A DNA stretch of 64,000 bases from Shewanella aquimarina (GCF_023349185.1 NZ_JAKIKY010000012.1:1-64000); one strand, 5' to 3'. Shown: positions 38,073 through 49,040, counted from the stretch's first letter. A program made the numbers and translations. The notes: generated from the letters alone by a model not told the origin.

Positions 38073-39059
38073 TCAGCCGCCGGTGGCATTCATAAAGCGC
38101 AGGATCTGGGTGTCGCCCTCGGGGCCGAAGTGGTGCTCCTTGGGTTTGTGCTTAATCCCCTCGAGAATCGCCTGTTTCAGGCGCGCGATATCGCCCGGGT
38201 ATTCTCTGACGATCGCCTTGAGATCTACCGAGTTTTCATTGCCCAGGCAGAGCAGCAGGCGTCCCTCAACCGTGACACGCACCCGGTTACACTCGTGGCA
38301 AAAGTTATTGCTGTGGGGCGAGATGAAGCCTACATGTATGCTGCTGCCGGGCATGGTGTAGTAGCGGGCCGGGCCGCCTGTACGCTTGTCGGAGACGCTG
38401 AGTGGATAGCGCTGGCCGATGATCGCCTTGACCTCGTCGCTGCTACAGTGGCGGCTCTTCTTGCGCTCGTCGATGATCCCAAGGGGCATCTCCTCGATGA
38501 AGGCGATATCCAGTTCGCGCTCGCGGCAAAACTCGATGAGATCCAATACCTCATCGTCATTCTGACCGCGCAGGATCACGGCATTGATCTTGATGCGCTT
38601 GAAGCCAGCGGCCTTGGCGGCATCGATCCCCTGGATCACCCGCTCCAGATTGCCGTTGCGGGTCAGCTGGGTAAACAGCTCGGGTTTTAGGGTATCTAAG
38701 CTGATGTTGAGGCGGCTCAGGCCCGCCTCATGCATCTTGCTGGCAAACTTACTCAGGCGCGAGCCATTGGTGGTCATGGACAGCTCTTTGAGGCCGGGAA
38801 GCTGGCCCAGCAGTTTGACCAACTGGTCGCAATCGGTGCGCACCAGGGGCTCGCCGCCGGTGAGGCGGATCTTCTTGACCCCCAGCTCGGTAAAGGCCTG
38901 ACCTATCCAGGCCAGCTCCTCCAGGCTGAGCACCTGCTCTCTGTCGAGAAAGCAGGGATCTTCACTCATGCAGTAGACGCAGCGAAAATCGCATCTGTCG
39001 GTCACCGAGAGGCGGAGATATTCGACCGTACGGCCAAAGGTATCGACGATTAAACTCAT
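38073..39059 (-). CDS. moaA: GTP 3',8-cyclase MoaA
   Basis: 328 residues. N-terminal radical-SAM cluster CDFRCVYC (CxxxCxxC), LTGGEPLVR, a second cluster in the C-terminal part (CHECNRVRV ... LCLG), and the C-terminal Gly-Gly needed for activity. It starts molybdopterin synthesis by converting GTP to cyclic 3',8-dihydro-GTP. Last gene of the tup-mob-moe-moa group. The moaC/D/E genes are not in the window. Confidence 0.96.
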   Translation of the reverse strand: MSLIVDTFGRTVEYLRLSVTDRCDFRCVYCMSEDPCFLDREQVLSLEELAWIGQAFTELGVKKIRLTGGEPLVRTDCDQLVKLLGQLPGLKELSMTTNGSRLSKFASKMHEAGLSRLNISLDTLKPELFTQLTRNGNLERVIQGIDAAKAAGFKRIKINAVILRGQNDDEVLDLIEFCRERELDIAFIEEMPLGIIDERKKSRHCSSDEVKAIIGQRYPLSVSDKRTGGPARYYTMPGSSIHVGFISPHSNNFCHECNRVRVTVEGRLLLCLGNENSVDLKAIVREYPGDIARLKQAILEGIKHKPKEHHFGPEGDTQILRFMNATGG

Positions 39060-39120
39060 ACAGAATCACCTAGGGCGGCGGGTAAGGGCTGCTTGCCCGC
39101 CTGGCTGTTGCTATTGTCGT

Positions 39121-40920
39121 CTATAAGAGATCGGAAAAGGGTTGAATATAAACGGTATCGCCCACGTTGAGCTGCTCATCTTTCTCGGCGATCACGATAA
39201 GGCAGTTTCCCTTCACCATTGAGCTCAACATGCCTGAGCCCTGGGCCCCCGTGCTGGTGACATGTAGGCGGCCATCGCTGCCCAGATGATAGATGCCACG
39301 GGTGAACTCGGTACGGCCGCTGCGGCTGCGTAGCGCACAGTCGGCGATGGCGGGCACCAATGTCGGTGCCCATTCCAGTTCTCCCGCCAACTTGCGCAGC
39401 GCCGGCTGCACGAATTGCATGAAGGAGACCATCACGGCCACAGGGTTGCCCGGTAGGCCGAAGAAGAGGCTATCGCCTATCTGACCGAAGGCCAGGGGTC
39501 TGCCCGGACGCATGTTGATGCGCCAGAAGTTGATCTGTCCCACCTTGGCGAGCGCCAACTTGATGAAGTCGGCATCGCCTACCGAGACTCCACCCGAGCT
39601 TATTACCACATCGGCCTGCTGCGCCGCGCCTTGCAGGGCGTCAATGAGCGCTGCCTCGCTATCTTCGATGATACCGAGGTCGATCACCTCACAGCCCAGC
39701 TGTTTCACCATGGACTTGATGGTGAAGCGGTTGGAATCGTAGATGCAGTTGGGTTTCAATGGCTCGCCCGGCTGGCATACCTCGTCACCTGTTGAGAATA
39801 CCGCGACCTTAGGGCGACGATATACGGGCAGCCTGCCGAAGCCGAGCGAGGCCAGCATGCCCTGATGGGCGGCCTTGAGTCTGTTTCCGGCCCCCAGCGC
39901 CGTGTGATCCTTGGCGATATCTTCACCGGCCTGGCGAACGTGTTGCCCCAGGCTGATCTTGCCCTGGAAGCTGACGGCGTCGCCGCGATCCTCTGCCATC
40001 TCTTTCATCTGCACAGTATCGGCACCCTCAGGCATGGGGGCGCCCGTCATGATGCGCACCGCCTCGCCGGGCTTGAGTGTGCCCTGATAGCTGTGACCGG
40101 CCATCACATCGCCCACCAAGGTGTAGCTGGCTAGCATGGGATCTGAATAGGCGAAGGCGAAACCGTCCATCGCCGAGTTGGTATGTTGGGGCACGTCCAC
40201 CGGCGAGATGGCATCCTCGGCCAAAACCCTGTCTGTGCTGTCATCGATGGCCACCTCTTCGCTGGCAGAGACTGGCGTGACATAAGAAAGAATTTTATCT
40301 ATCCCCTGTCTCACCGACAGCGTCTTGCTGGTATCGAGTTCGCAGCCGCACTCGGGCGCGAGGGGGAGCGATGGCGTGCAGGGTCGCCAGTTGTTGGCGT
40401 ATTCGATAACGAAGTCGGCTATCTGGCCCACATCGTTGATATCTAAGCGTCTAAGGTCTGAAGGCAGCTCAGTCTCGTCGCAGCAGGCAATGGCCTGAAT
40501 GTTGTCGTCATGGGTATGGATAAAAGGTTTGCCATGGGCGGCGCGGTGAAGCTCTATCTTGGGCAGGGCCAGCTTCTTGAAGCCCTCCACCAGGACGATA
40601 TCTACTTTATCGGCTTCAATTTGCGCCAGCAGGTGGGGTAGTTCTGGCGCATCCTCTACCGGATCTTCCGTCATCAGCGCCCAACGCACGTGGGAGGCGA
40701 CCAGCATCTGGCGGGCACCAGCCTTGCGCATCTCGTAGCTGTCCTTGCCGGGAATATCCACATCGAAGTTATGATGAGCGTGTTTGACAACGGCTAGACG
40801 CAGGCCCCGGTGATTGAGTTCGGGGATCAGCTTCTTTAGCAGTGTAGTCTTGCCTGTGCCACTGTAGGCGCAAAATCCGAGGACGGGGATCGGCAGTGGA
40901 TTGTTAAACGGTACGCTCAT
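39121..40920 (-). CDS. MobB-MoeA fusion: molybdopterin guanine-dinucleotide adaptor / molybdopterin molybdotransferase
   Basis: 599 residues from ATG 40920 (AGAGG upstream; GTG 40926 also in frame). Residues about 10-175 are MobB: P-loop AYSGTGKTTLLKKLI, VKHAHHNFDVD, DIVLVEGFK. Residues about 205-599 are MoeA: MDGFAF, IMTGAPMPEGADTVQ, FSTGDEV, SGGVSVGDADFI and GLPGNPVAVMVSF. MoeA inserts molybdate (or tungstate) into adenylated molybdopterin; MobB is a GTP-binding helper of MobA. The fusion joins two steps flanking the same intermediate. Confidence 0.94.
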   Translation of the reverse strand: MSVPFNNPLPIPVLGFCAYSGTGKTTLLKKLIPELNHRGLRLAVVKHAHHNFDVDIPGKDSYEMRKAGARQMLVASHVRWALMTEDPVEDAPELPHLLAQIEADKVDIVLVEGFKKLALPKIELHRAAHGKPFIHTHDDNIQAIACCDETELPSDLRRLDINDVGQIADFVIEYANNWRPCTPSLPLAPECGCELDTSKTLSVRQGIDKILSYVTPVSASEEVAIDDSTDRVLAEDAISPVDVPQHTNSAMDGFAFAYSDPMLASYTLVGDVMAGHSYQGTLKPGEAVRIMTGAPMPEGADTVQMKEMAEDRGDAVSFQGKISLGQHVRQAGEDIAKDHTALGAGNRLKAAHQGMLASLGFGRLPVYRRPKVAVFSTGDEVCQPGEPLKPNCIYDSNRFTIKSMVKQLGCEVIDLGIIEDSEAALIDALQGAAQQADVVISSGGVSVGDADFIKLALAKVGQINFWRINMRPGRPLAFGQIGDSLFFGLPGNPVAVMVSFMQFVQPALRKLAGELEWAPTLVPAIADCALRSRSGRTEFTRGIYHLGSDGRLHVTSTGAQGSGMLSSMVKGNCLIVIAEKDEQLNVGDTVYIQPFSDLL

Positions 40921-40934
40921 GTACACCTCTATTT

Positions 40935-41525
40935 TTAGTGGGCAATTGCCTCGGAAAGTTGTTGTTTTTGTTCTGGCGTGTTGACGTTCACGAACGCATT
41001 GGGCTGATCGGAGAAGTCACACACCACGCAGTGGTGTTTGGCATACCAGAAATCGATCTTACGCTCGCCTGCATCTAAGAAGGCCTTCATTGATTCTCGC
41101 AGCGCCGGTTTCATCAGTAGCACCACAGGTTGTTCTCGCTTGCCGTCGCTGGCCACGGCCATCTCGGCCCCTTGGGTCTCTATGGCGGCGAGCATGCGCG
41201 GCACCAGATCCGTCGGCAGCAGCGGACAGTCACAGGGCACCACCATAAGGTAGTCGGCCTGGGTCTGCCCCAGTGCGGTGATCATGCCGGCCAGCGGCCC
41301 CAGATAACCCGAGTCTTCGTCGCTCAGTACCGGATAACCAAACTCAGCATAGCGGTCCTGATTGCGATTTGCGTTGATCAGGATCTGCTTAACCTGAGGT
41401 TTTATCCTGTCGATTGCGTGTTTTATCATCGGCTGATCGTTTAACTCGACCAGTCCCTTGTCGTTGCCGCCCATGCGTCTGGCCATGCCGCCGGCAAGGA
41501 TCACGGCATCAATTTGCGGTGACAT
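40935..41525 (-). CDS. mobA: Molybdenum cofactor guanylyltransferase
   Basis: 196 residues. Nucleotidyltransferase signature [16 protein letters not shown], metal/base motifs [14 protein letters not shown], and the C-terminal FVNVNTPEQ. It links GMP to Mo-molybdopterin, giving the guanine-dinucleotide cofactor used by DMSO-reductase-type enzymes, which Shewanella has in number. It overlaps tupC by 17 bases. Confidence 0.95.
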   Translation of the reverse strand: MSPQIDAVILAGGMARRMGGNDKGLVELNDQPMIKHAIDRIKPQVKQILINANRNQDRYAEFGYPVLSDEDSGYLGPLAGMITALGQTQADYLMVVPCDCPLLPTDLVPRMLAAIETQGAEMAVASDGKREQPVVLLMKPALRESMKAFLDAGERKIDFWYAKHHCVVCDFSDQPNAFVNVNTPEQKQQLSEAIAH

Positions 41526-42225
41526 ATCTCAGCTCCTGCTGTGATGGGGTGAAGGGGCGCTCATCAAGGCTTGATGGGCTGACCTGAATAGCCTGGTTTT
41601 GGATCTGCCAGGTCTGCTCGCACAGGCCTGTGAGCAAGCAGCTCTGATGGCTGGAAATCAGCATGCCTGTGCCTTGCTGTTTAAGATGGCTGACCATGGT
41701 GAGCACCAGTTGCTGGGACAGCTTGTCCATGTTGGAGGTGGGCTCGTCCAGCATCAGCAGGTGCGGGCGCATGATCCAGGCGCGGGCGATGGCCAGGCGT
41801 TGACGCTCGCCGCCGGAGAGGCTTGCGGCTCTCTGGTTGAGCAGGCCGCCAAGCTGGGCCATCTCGATAGCCGTCTGGGTACGCGAGGCGATCTCCTGTT
41901 CCGTCATGTCGCAAAGGGGCTGCACATAGTTGAGGTTGTAGGCCACGCTACCGTCAAACAGATAGGGGTGTTGGTGCAGATAGACCGCCTTGCCCAGCAA
42001 GGGATTGCGGCGCCACCAGGGGGTAGGCGCAAAGCCTTCTGTGTGGATCTCACCTAGGCTTGGTGCCTGTAGACCAGCTAGCATCTTCATCAGGGTCGTC
42101 TTGCCGCTGCCATTGTCACCCTGCAGGTGTATGGTCTGATGTTGGGCCAGACTGAGGCGATCGAAGCGGTATAACAGGCGGCTGCCGAAGCGCATCTCTA
42201 TGTTGTTGGCGATGATCTTGACCAT
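41509..42225 (-). CDS. tupC: Tungstate ABC transporter ATP-binding protein
   Basis: 238 residues from ATG 42225 with GAGGAG ten bases upstream; the frame runs open into tupB but that part is not coding. ABC ATPase motifs: Walker [10 protein letters not shown], signature [14 protein letters not shown], Walker [13 protein letters not shown], switch SSHQ. It stands two bases behind tupB, and its partner genes identify the substrate as tungstate or molybdate. Confidence 0.9.
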   Translation of the reverse strand: MVKIIANNIEMRFGSRLLYRFDRLSLAQHQTIHLQGDNGSGKTTLMKMLAGLQAPSLGEIHTEGFAPTPWWRRNPLLGKAVYLHQHPYLFDGSVAYNLNYVQPLCDMTEQEIASRTQTAIEMAQLGGLLNQRAASLSGGERQRLAIARAWIMRPHLLMLDEPTSNMDKLSQQLVLTMVSHLKQQGTGMLISSHQSCLLTGLCEQTWQIQNQAIQVSPSSLDERPFTPSQQELRYVTAN

Positions 42226-42227
42226 GA

Positions 42228-42935
42228 TTAAAGGCTCCTCGGTTCGGCTCTGCCCCTGAGGGTCCCGAGCGTGAAGTTGAGCACTAAGGCCAGGATAAGC
42301 AGTACTAGTCCCAGGGCGATGGCCTGGGCGAAGTCGCCCTTGCTGGTTTCCAGGGCGATGGCGGTGGGGATATTTCGGGTGACACCGGCGATGTTGCCGC
42401 CCACCATCATGGAACAACCCACCTCGGTGAGGATGCGGCTAAAGGCCGCGACTATGGCCATCAATAGCGGTACCTTGAGTTCCCGGCACACCAGCCAGAC
42501 GGAACGCAGCCAGGAGGCACCTAAGGTGCGTGAGGTTTCCCAGGCACGCTTGTCTACGCTGGTAAAGGCGGCCTGACTCATGGCGATTAACACGGGGGCG
42601 CAGATCATCATCTGTCCCAGTATCATGCCTTTCTGGGTAAATAGCCATTTTAGATCGCCCAGTGGGCCCATGCGGGTAAGCATCAGATAGACCAAGAGGC
42701 CGATCACCACTGTGGGGATAGATTGGGTCGTCTGTACCAGATTCGTTGCAAACCAGCGTCCGGGGAAGCGGGCGAAGGCCAGCACGAAGCCCAGTATCAT
42801 AGAGGGAATAAGGGTGATCGCCAGCGCAGCCAGAGAGACAGAAAAGGAGACGCTGACGATAGACCAAACATCGGGATCTAATGAAAACAGCAGGCTCAAC
42901 GCCTGCTGTATTAGGGCTAACCAGCCTTCACTCAT
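42228..42935 (-). CDS. tupB: Tungstate ABC transporter permease
   Basis: 235 residues with about five or six membrane segments. The cytoplasmic coupling loop reads EVGCSMMVGGNIAGVTRNIPTAI, the EAA-like segment of the TupB/CysT permease family. It overlaps tupA by four bases (ATGA) and delivers the oxyanion bound by TupA. Confidence 0.92.
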   Translation of the reverse strand: MSEGWLALIQQALSLLFSLDPDVWSIVSVSFSVSLAALAITLIPSMILGFVLAFARFPGRWFATNLVQTTQSIPTVVIGLLVYLMLTRMGPLGDLKWLFTQKGMILGQMMICAPVLIAMSQAAFTSVDKRAWETSRTLGASWLRSVWLVCRELKVPLLMAIVAAFSRILTEVGCSMMVGGNIAGVTRNIPTAIALETSKGDFAQAIALGLVLLILALVLNFTLGTLRGRAEPRSL

Positions 42936-43744
42936 TCGCTATATGTTGCCTTAAATAGTTGCTCACCCTGTACGGTGTAGCTGTTAATCATGCCTTGGGC
43001 TTCGTTGCCGATCAGCCAGTCACTCAGTGCCTTAGCACCTTTGTGGTTAAGATCTGGGTATTTCTCAGGGTTGATCAACATGATTTGATAGGGGTTCGCC
43101 AGTGTCTTACCGCCATCATAGTCAACCGCGAGATCTAACTTAGCCTTGTAGGCAACGAAAGTACCACGGTCAGACAATGTGTAGGCTTGAAGCTCGTTGG
43201 CCATCAGCAGTGTCTTACCCATGCCTTGGCCCACGGCGCGGTAGCCGTTAAATGTTGGCTCGACCTTGGCGCCTTTCCAGATGATCAACTCTTTCATGTT
43301 GGTACCTGAGTTGTCACCGCGAGAGACGAAGCCCACGCCAGAATCGGCTATTTTAGCAAAGGCCTCTTCGGCTGTCTTACTGCTACGGATCTTAGCTGGG
43401 TCATTTTTCGGGCCCAAGATCACAAAATCGTTTTCCATGATACCGCGTGGCATCATGCCATAGCCTTCATTAACGAATTTGGCTTCGGCAGCCGGGGCGT
43501 GAGTCATCACCACGTCCACGTCGCCCTGACGAGCAAGTTTAAGTGCTTTACCAGTACCTGTTGCAATTACCTGTACCTTGTAGCCAGACTCCTGCTCGAA
43601 CTTAGGCAGTAGGTGCTTGAGTAGGCCAGAGTTTTCTGTGCTGGTAGTGGTGGCCAGTTTGATCACCTCTTCTGCCTGGGCAGAGGTTAATGTTAGGGCA
43701 CTGGCGACGATCGCTAGGCTGATTATTGATTTTAGCTTTAGCAT
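42932..43744 (-). CDS. tupA: Tungstate-binding periplasmic protein
   Basis: 270 residues. A signal peptide (SIISLAIVASALTLTSAQA) precedes IKLATTTSTENSGLL; the TTTS motif is the oxyanion-binding signature of TupA. It then shows GTGKALKLARQGDVDVVMTHAP and FVSRGDNSGTN. Affinity for tungstate over molybdate is the family norm but cannot be read from sequence. First gene of the operon; its promoter lies in the 279-base divergent region to 44024, where no ModE box or Moco riboswitch was recognised. Confidence 0.93.
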   Translation of the reverse strand: MLKLKSIISLAIVASALTLTSAQAEEVIKLATTTSTENSGLLKHLLPKFEQESGYKVQVIATGTGKALKLARQGDVDVVMTHAPAAEAKFVNEGYGMMPRGIMENDFVILGPKNDPAKIRSSKTAEEAFAKIADSGVGFVSRGDNSGTNMKELIIWKGAKVEPTFNGYRAVGQGMGKTLLMANELQAYTLSDRGTFVAYKAKLDLAVDYDGGKTLANPYQIMLINPEKYPDLNHKGAKALSDWLIGNEAQGMINSYTVQGEQLFKATYSE

Positions 43745-44023
43745 TTTTGCTCCTTGGCATCTGCTTGAGTGCGTGATTTTGCCGAGATCACGCGGATCAT
43801 GTGTAAATAACGAGACTGTTTCAGCAAAAACAGTGCCAGATCCATTATCTGCAAAAAAAGCTCACAAGTTGCCAACAAAGTGTGAAGCAGATCGCAAGCT
43901 CGGTAAATTGTCTCCAGACATAATGTCCCAGAGCGCGATTCTACTGGTTCAGGGTGACCAATTGGCCGAGGTTTGATGCTAGAATCTGTTCAATATGAGT
44001 CAAAATGTCCAAAAGAAGACAAT

Positions 44024-45406
<1,383 letters not shown>

Positions 45407-45408
45407 CC

Positions 45409-47550
45409 GTGTCTTTTTTCTCGCGTCTCTTTGGTGTCAACTGGCAGCAATTGCAGGCCAAGGTGCGTTATCGCATCCTGATCCTAACCCTGCTGCCGAT
45501 CTTGCTCACCCTGGTGAGCCTGGTGTTTATCACCATCTACTGGAACATCAGCTACACGGGTAAGCAACTCTTCATGAAGGTGAAGGCCGACCTGACGGTG
45601 GCCAGTAACACGCTCATCTCGGTGCAGGAGAAGCAGGAAAATCAGCTGGAGCTGGTGCGCGCCTCCTGGGAGTTTCAAAACGAATTTCGCGATCTCGATG
45701 GAGACACTAAGGTCGCCAGAGCCAAGCTGGCCGAGCTGCTCAAGCAGAAGCAGGCCGAGCTGGATCTGGACTTTCTGCGCCTGGTCAGCGTCGCCGAGGC
45801 GGCGCAGGACCCAGACCTTAGGGTGATGCTGCCCAAGATACAGGACAATCAGCCCTTCTCGGGTTTAATGGTGTTGCAGCCCCAGCGTCTGGCCCGTTTG
45901 GCGCCCAACCTGGAGCAGGAGGCGGTGATCACCCTGGTGGATACCCCAAGATCCCAGAAGCCGAGCAAGGATGTGGAAAAACGCGGCATGCTCAGTCGAA
46001 GCCTGCTGCCTATCCTGGGGCGCGATGGCAAGGTGGGCTGGTATCTGGACGGTGGCATCTTGCTTAATCGCGACATTCGCATCGTGGACCATATTCGCGA
46101 TCTGGTGTACGACAAGGGCACGCTGCCGGAGCGTTCCATCGGCACGGTAACCATCTTCCTCGACAACACCCGTATCAGCACTAACGTACCGCTTAACTTC
46201 TTCCCCCAGGACAGCGAGAAGCGTGGCCGAGCGCTCGGTAGTCTGGTGTCGGAAGAGGTAAGGCAGAAGGTGTTAGTGCAGGGGCTGCTGTGGGTCGATC
46301 GCGCCTTCGTCTACAACGACTGGTTTATCTCGGCCTATGCCCCGCTTAAAGATATTCGCGGCGAGCGCATCGGCATGATCTACACGGGGTTTTCAGAGTC
46401 TCCCTTTATCCATAACTACCTGCTCAACATCATAGAGCTGGGCACTATCCTCATGTTGGTGCTGCTGGTCTCTGGTCTGTTGGTCTACCGTGGTGCCTAT
46501 AGCCTTTTGCAGCCGATTGAGCGGATCCACCACGTGGTGAAGGCGGTGCAGTCGGGGCGCAACCTGCGCATAGGCTCCTTGGGGCTTGAGCGAGACAACG
46601 AGCTGGCTAATTTGGCCGAACAGTTCGACCGCATGCTGGATCTGTTGCAGCGGCGTAACTCGCAGATCCAGGCGGCGGCCGAGCAGCTGGAGGTTAAGGT
46701 CGAGGAGCGTACCCGCAGCCTGCAGGAGAAGACGGAGGAGCTGCAGCGTAACGTGGCCCTGCTGAACGAGACCCGTCAGCAACTGGTGACCAACGAGAAG
46801 CTAACCGCCCTGGGTGAGCTGACTGCGGGGATCGCCCATGAGATCAACAATCCGACGGCGGTGATCTTGGGCAACATGGAGCTGCTCAAGTCTGAACTCG
46901 GCGCCAAGGCCGAGGATGTCGAGGAAGAGATAGACATCGTCATCGAGCAGGTGGGCCGCATCAGCACCATTATTCGCAGCCTGCTGCAATACAGTCGTCC
47001 CGGCGAGTTCAACGCGCCACTGGAGATGCATCAGCTCACGCCTATCGTCGAGGAGATGACCATACTGGTACGCCACTCCATCAAGAAGCAGGAGGTGGTA
47101 TTGATCCAGGATCTCAACGCCAGCTATCCAATCGAGGTGAATCGCCCTCAGCTATTGCAGGTGCTGATTAACCTGGTGGTTAACGCCGCCCACGCCATGG
47201 ATGGACAGGGACGCATCTGGATCCGCACCTATGACTGGGTGCAGGGCGGTGAGCCCATAGGGGTCAAGATAGAGGTGGAAGATGAGGGTAAGGGGATCCC
47301 CGAGGAACAGCTGGGGCGCATCTTCGATCCTTTCTATACCACGCGTCAGGACGGTACGGGACTGGGACTCTCCCTGAGTTACGGCATCATCAAGCGGATC
47401 GGCGGCACCATAGAGGTCAGCTCAACGGTCGGTAAGGGGACGCTGTTTACCATAGGCCTGTATCACAAGGCGATAGACGATCAGTTCAATCCGCCCTATG
47501 AGGGACTGCACTTCTCGAGTGCTCTGGACAAGAAGGCGCGAGAGGCATAG
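45409..47550 (+). CDS. Membrane sensor histidine kinase
   Basis: 713 residues, GTG start behind GAGGAAG. TM1 (about 22-45) and TM2 (about 340-362) bracket a large periplasmic Cache-like domain; HAMP (about 363-415) and a coiled coil (about 420-465) follow. The H box is AGIAHEINNPTAV with His477, and the ATPase domain shows LINLVVNAAHAM, DEGKGIPEEQ and GTGLGLSLS. The HEINNP box is typical of NtrB/DctB-like kinases that pair with sigma-54 regulators. The ligand is unknown. Confidence 0.92.
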   Translation: MSFFSRLFGVNWQQLQAKVRYRILILTLLPILLTLVSLVFITIYWNISYTGKQLFMKVKADLTVASNTLISVQEKQENQLELVRASWEFQNEFRDLDGDTKVARAKLAELLKQKQAELDLDFLRLVSVAEAAQDPDLRVMLPKIQDNQPFSGLMVLQPQRLARLAPNLEQEAVITLVDTPRSQKPSKDVEKRGMLSRSLLPILGRDGKVGWYLDGGILLNRDIRIVDHIRDLVYDKGTLPERSIGTVTIFLDNTRISTNVPLNFFPQDSEKRGRALGSLVSEEVRQKVLVQGLLWVDRAFVYNDWFISAYAPLKDIRGERIGMIYTGFSESPFIHNYLLNIIELGTILMLVLLVSGLLVYRGAYSLLQPIERIHHVVKAVQSGRNLRIGSLGLERDNELANLAEQFDRMLDLLQRRNSQIQAAAEQLEVKVEERTRSLQEKTEELQRNVALLNETRQQLVTNEKLTALGELTAGIAHEINNPTAVILGNMELLKSELGAKAEDVEEEIDIVIEQVGRISTIIRSLLQYSRPGEFNAPLEMHQLTPIVEEMTILVRHSIKKQEVVLIQDLNASYPIEVNRPQLLQVLINLVVNAAHAMDGQGRIWIRTYDWVQGGEPIGVKIEVEDEGKGIPEEQLGRIFDPFYTTRQDGTGLGLSLSYGIIKRIGGTIEVSSTVGKGTLFTIGLYHKAIDDQFNPPYEGLHFSSALDKKAREA

Positions 47551-47551
47551 G

Positions 47552-47597
47552 GATTCGTAAGGTTTAGTGATTGGTAAGGCTTAGGGATTCGTAAAGA
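47552..47597 (+). repeat. 17-bp tandem repeats just behind the kinase stop codon
   Basis: GATTCGTAAGGTTTAGT and GATTGGTAAGGCTTAGG are two full head-to-tail copies, with a third partial copy GATTCGTAAAG. They begin two bases after the stop codon. Confidence 0.8.
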
Positions 47598-47633
47598 TTC
47601 CTTGGGCAGCTCGGTAAGCCTGGACTTCAGATA

Positions 47634-47754
47634 AAAAAAGAGCCGGAATAGTTATATTCCGGCCACAAAGAGTGTGTGTGAGCAATGTTGTGCTTGCGAA
47701 CTCATCATTGTAAGCAGAGATGAAGTGCTTAAAACAGACTGAGTTTTGGAACGC
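47634..47754 (-). ncRNA. ryhB: RyhB small RNA
   Basis: On the minus strand the core GCAAGCACAACATTGCTCAC (47700-47679) matches the conserved RyhB pairing region of enterics and vibrios (AAGCACGACATTGCTCACA) with one change. Downstream is a terminator, GCCGGAATA/TATTCCGGC followed by seven T. Upstream is a Fur box overlapping a TACTAT -10 element. RyhB is made when iron is scarce and represses mRNAs of iron-using proteins. The 5' end is estimated from the -10 box. From memory, a RyhB has been reported in S. oneidensis at a comparable place. Confidence 0.88.
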
Positions 47755-47759
47755 ACCTA

Positions 47760-47778
47760 AATAGTAATAATTATCATT
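47760..47778. promoter_or_regulatory. Fur box of ryhB
   Basis: AATAGTAATAATTATCATT agrees with the 19-bp Fur consensus at about 13 positions, and it covers the -10 region (TACTAT on the minus strand) of the RyhB transcript, as expected for iron repression. Confidence 0.7.
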
Positions 47779-47824
47779 TAGGTTTGCAAGCTTTTATCGT
47801 GTAAAGATTCACGATTAACATGCT

Positions 47825-48286
47825 TTAGCTCAGTAACTTGTTTAAAACCAACTTGTTATCATCGATATTTGCCGTGGAATTTTCCAAGCCGGCTATCTTG
47901 TAGCCCTGCTTTATCAGCAGTTGTAACATGCTGGCGAAGCGGTTGTAGGTCTTAACCGCCAGGGTGTTGAAGCCCTGCGCCTTGGCCCAGCGCTCCTGAT
48001 CTTGCATCATCTCCTTGGCCAGCCCTAGCTGGCGAAACTCAGGCAGTATGGCACCTAGCCAGCTGTAAAACTCACCATTGGCCTCACCATAGCCAATCTT
48101 GTAGCCCGCCAGCTCGCCCTCGATGCGGATCAGCTGCACCAGAAAGGACTTGCCGCTCAGGCGTGATTGATAATCTGCCGCCTGATGACGCCCGTCGAAT
48201 TCGGGCACCTGTTGGCTCAGGCCGATGAGGGTGTCGATGAGCTCATCGCTCAGTTGGGTGTGATGCTCAATACTTGTGGTGTACAT
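47825..48286 (-). CDS. GNAT-family N-acetyltransferase
   Basis: 153 residues. The acetyl-CoA site is in WLGAILPEFRQLGLAKEMMQ (a Q/RxxGxG/A-like loop, here RQLGLA), with GELAGYKIGYG as the beta4 strand region. The substrate is unknown. It has no obvious terminator of its own; transcription would run into ryhB. Confidence 0.82.
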   Translation of the reverse strand: MYTTSIEHHTQLSDELIDTLIGLSQQVPEFDGRHQAADYQSRLSGKSFLVQLIRIEGELAGYKIGYGEANGEFYSWLGAILPEFRQLGLAKEMMQDQERWAKAQGFNTLAVKTYNRFASMLQLLIKQGYKIAGLENSTANIDDNKLVLNKLLS

Positions 48287-48365
48287 CTTGGCTCTCCAAA
48301 GTTGGTGCTAGCATGGCGGCACTGGTGAAAATTTGAGTGCCGCGATGATAGTACAAATCAACTGG

Positions 48366-49034
48366 TCAGGCCAGTTCGGTCTGCGATTTTGTCTGGCCTT
48401 CTCGCAAAATTCGCTCCTGCAGTACCCTGAGCAAGACGCCGTAGGCAGGTAGGAAGAGCCCCAGGCTGACGATTAGCTTGAAACCATAGTCGACGCTGGC
48501 GATCTCCATCCAGTGCTCGGCCATGAAGGGGTCGCTCGAGGCGTAGAAGGCGACGCTGAAGAACACCAGGGTGTCGATGAGGTTGCCGATAACCGTCGAG
48601 GCGGCAGGCGCCACCCACCATGCCTTGGCCTGTCTTAGGCGGGCGAACACGGTAATGTCCATCAGCTGGCCGACCAGATAGGCGGCGAAACTGGCGAAGG
48701 CGATACGAAACACGAAGTTGTTGAATTGCGCTAAGGCGTCGCCACCCTGAAAACTGCCCTGATGGAAGAGCACGCCGATCAGATAGGAGATCAACAGCGC
48801 CGGTATCATGGCCCTGAGGATGATCTTACGCGCGGACTGTTGGCCGAAGATTCTCACCGTCAGATCTGTGGCCAGATAGACGAAGGGAAAGCTGAAGGCG
48901 CCCCAGGTGGTATGAAAACCAAATAGCTGAAAGGGCAGCTGAACCAAGTAGTTACTTGCGGTGATTATGGCGATATGAAAGCTGACAAGCAGCAGGAGCG
49001 CACGCTGAATCTGCGCCGGGGATAACATTAACAT
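48366..49034 (-). CDS. yhhQ: Queuosine-precursor (preQ0/preQ1) transporter YhhQ
   Basis: 222 residues with six predicted membrane helices. The family signatures are ITASNYLVQLPFQLFG, FSFPFVYLATDLTVRIFG and STVIGNLIDTLVFFSVAF. YhhQ takes up 7-cyano-7-deazaguanine or its aminomethyl form for queuosine synthesis in tRNA. A preQ1-I riboswitch candidate directly precedes it, which independently supports the assignment. Confidence 0.93.
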   Translation of the reverse strand: MLMLSPAQIQRALLLLVSFHIAIITASNYLVQLPFQLFGFHTTWGAFSFPFVYLATDLTVRIFGQQSARKIILRAMIPALLISYLIGVLFHQGSFQGGDALAQFNNFVFRIAFASFAAYLVGQLMDITVFARLRQAKAWWVAPAASTVIGNLIDTLVFFSVAFYASSDPFMAEHWMEIASVDYGFKLIVSLGLFLPAYGVLLRVLQERILREGQTKSQTELA

Positions 49035-49040
49035 CTTGTG

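Noticed and set aside
41509..42417. A 302-residue version of TupC
   Set aside because: The first 64 residues are translated from tupB sequence in another frame; the ATG at 42225 has its own GAGGAG and starts a normal ABC ATPase.
43745..44023. Moco riboswitch or ModE operator upstream of tupA
   Set aside because: No segment fits the consensus of either well enough to report.
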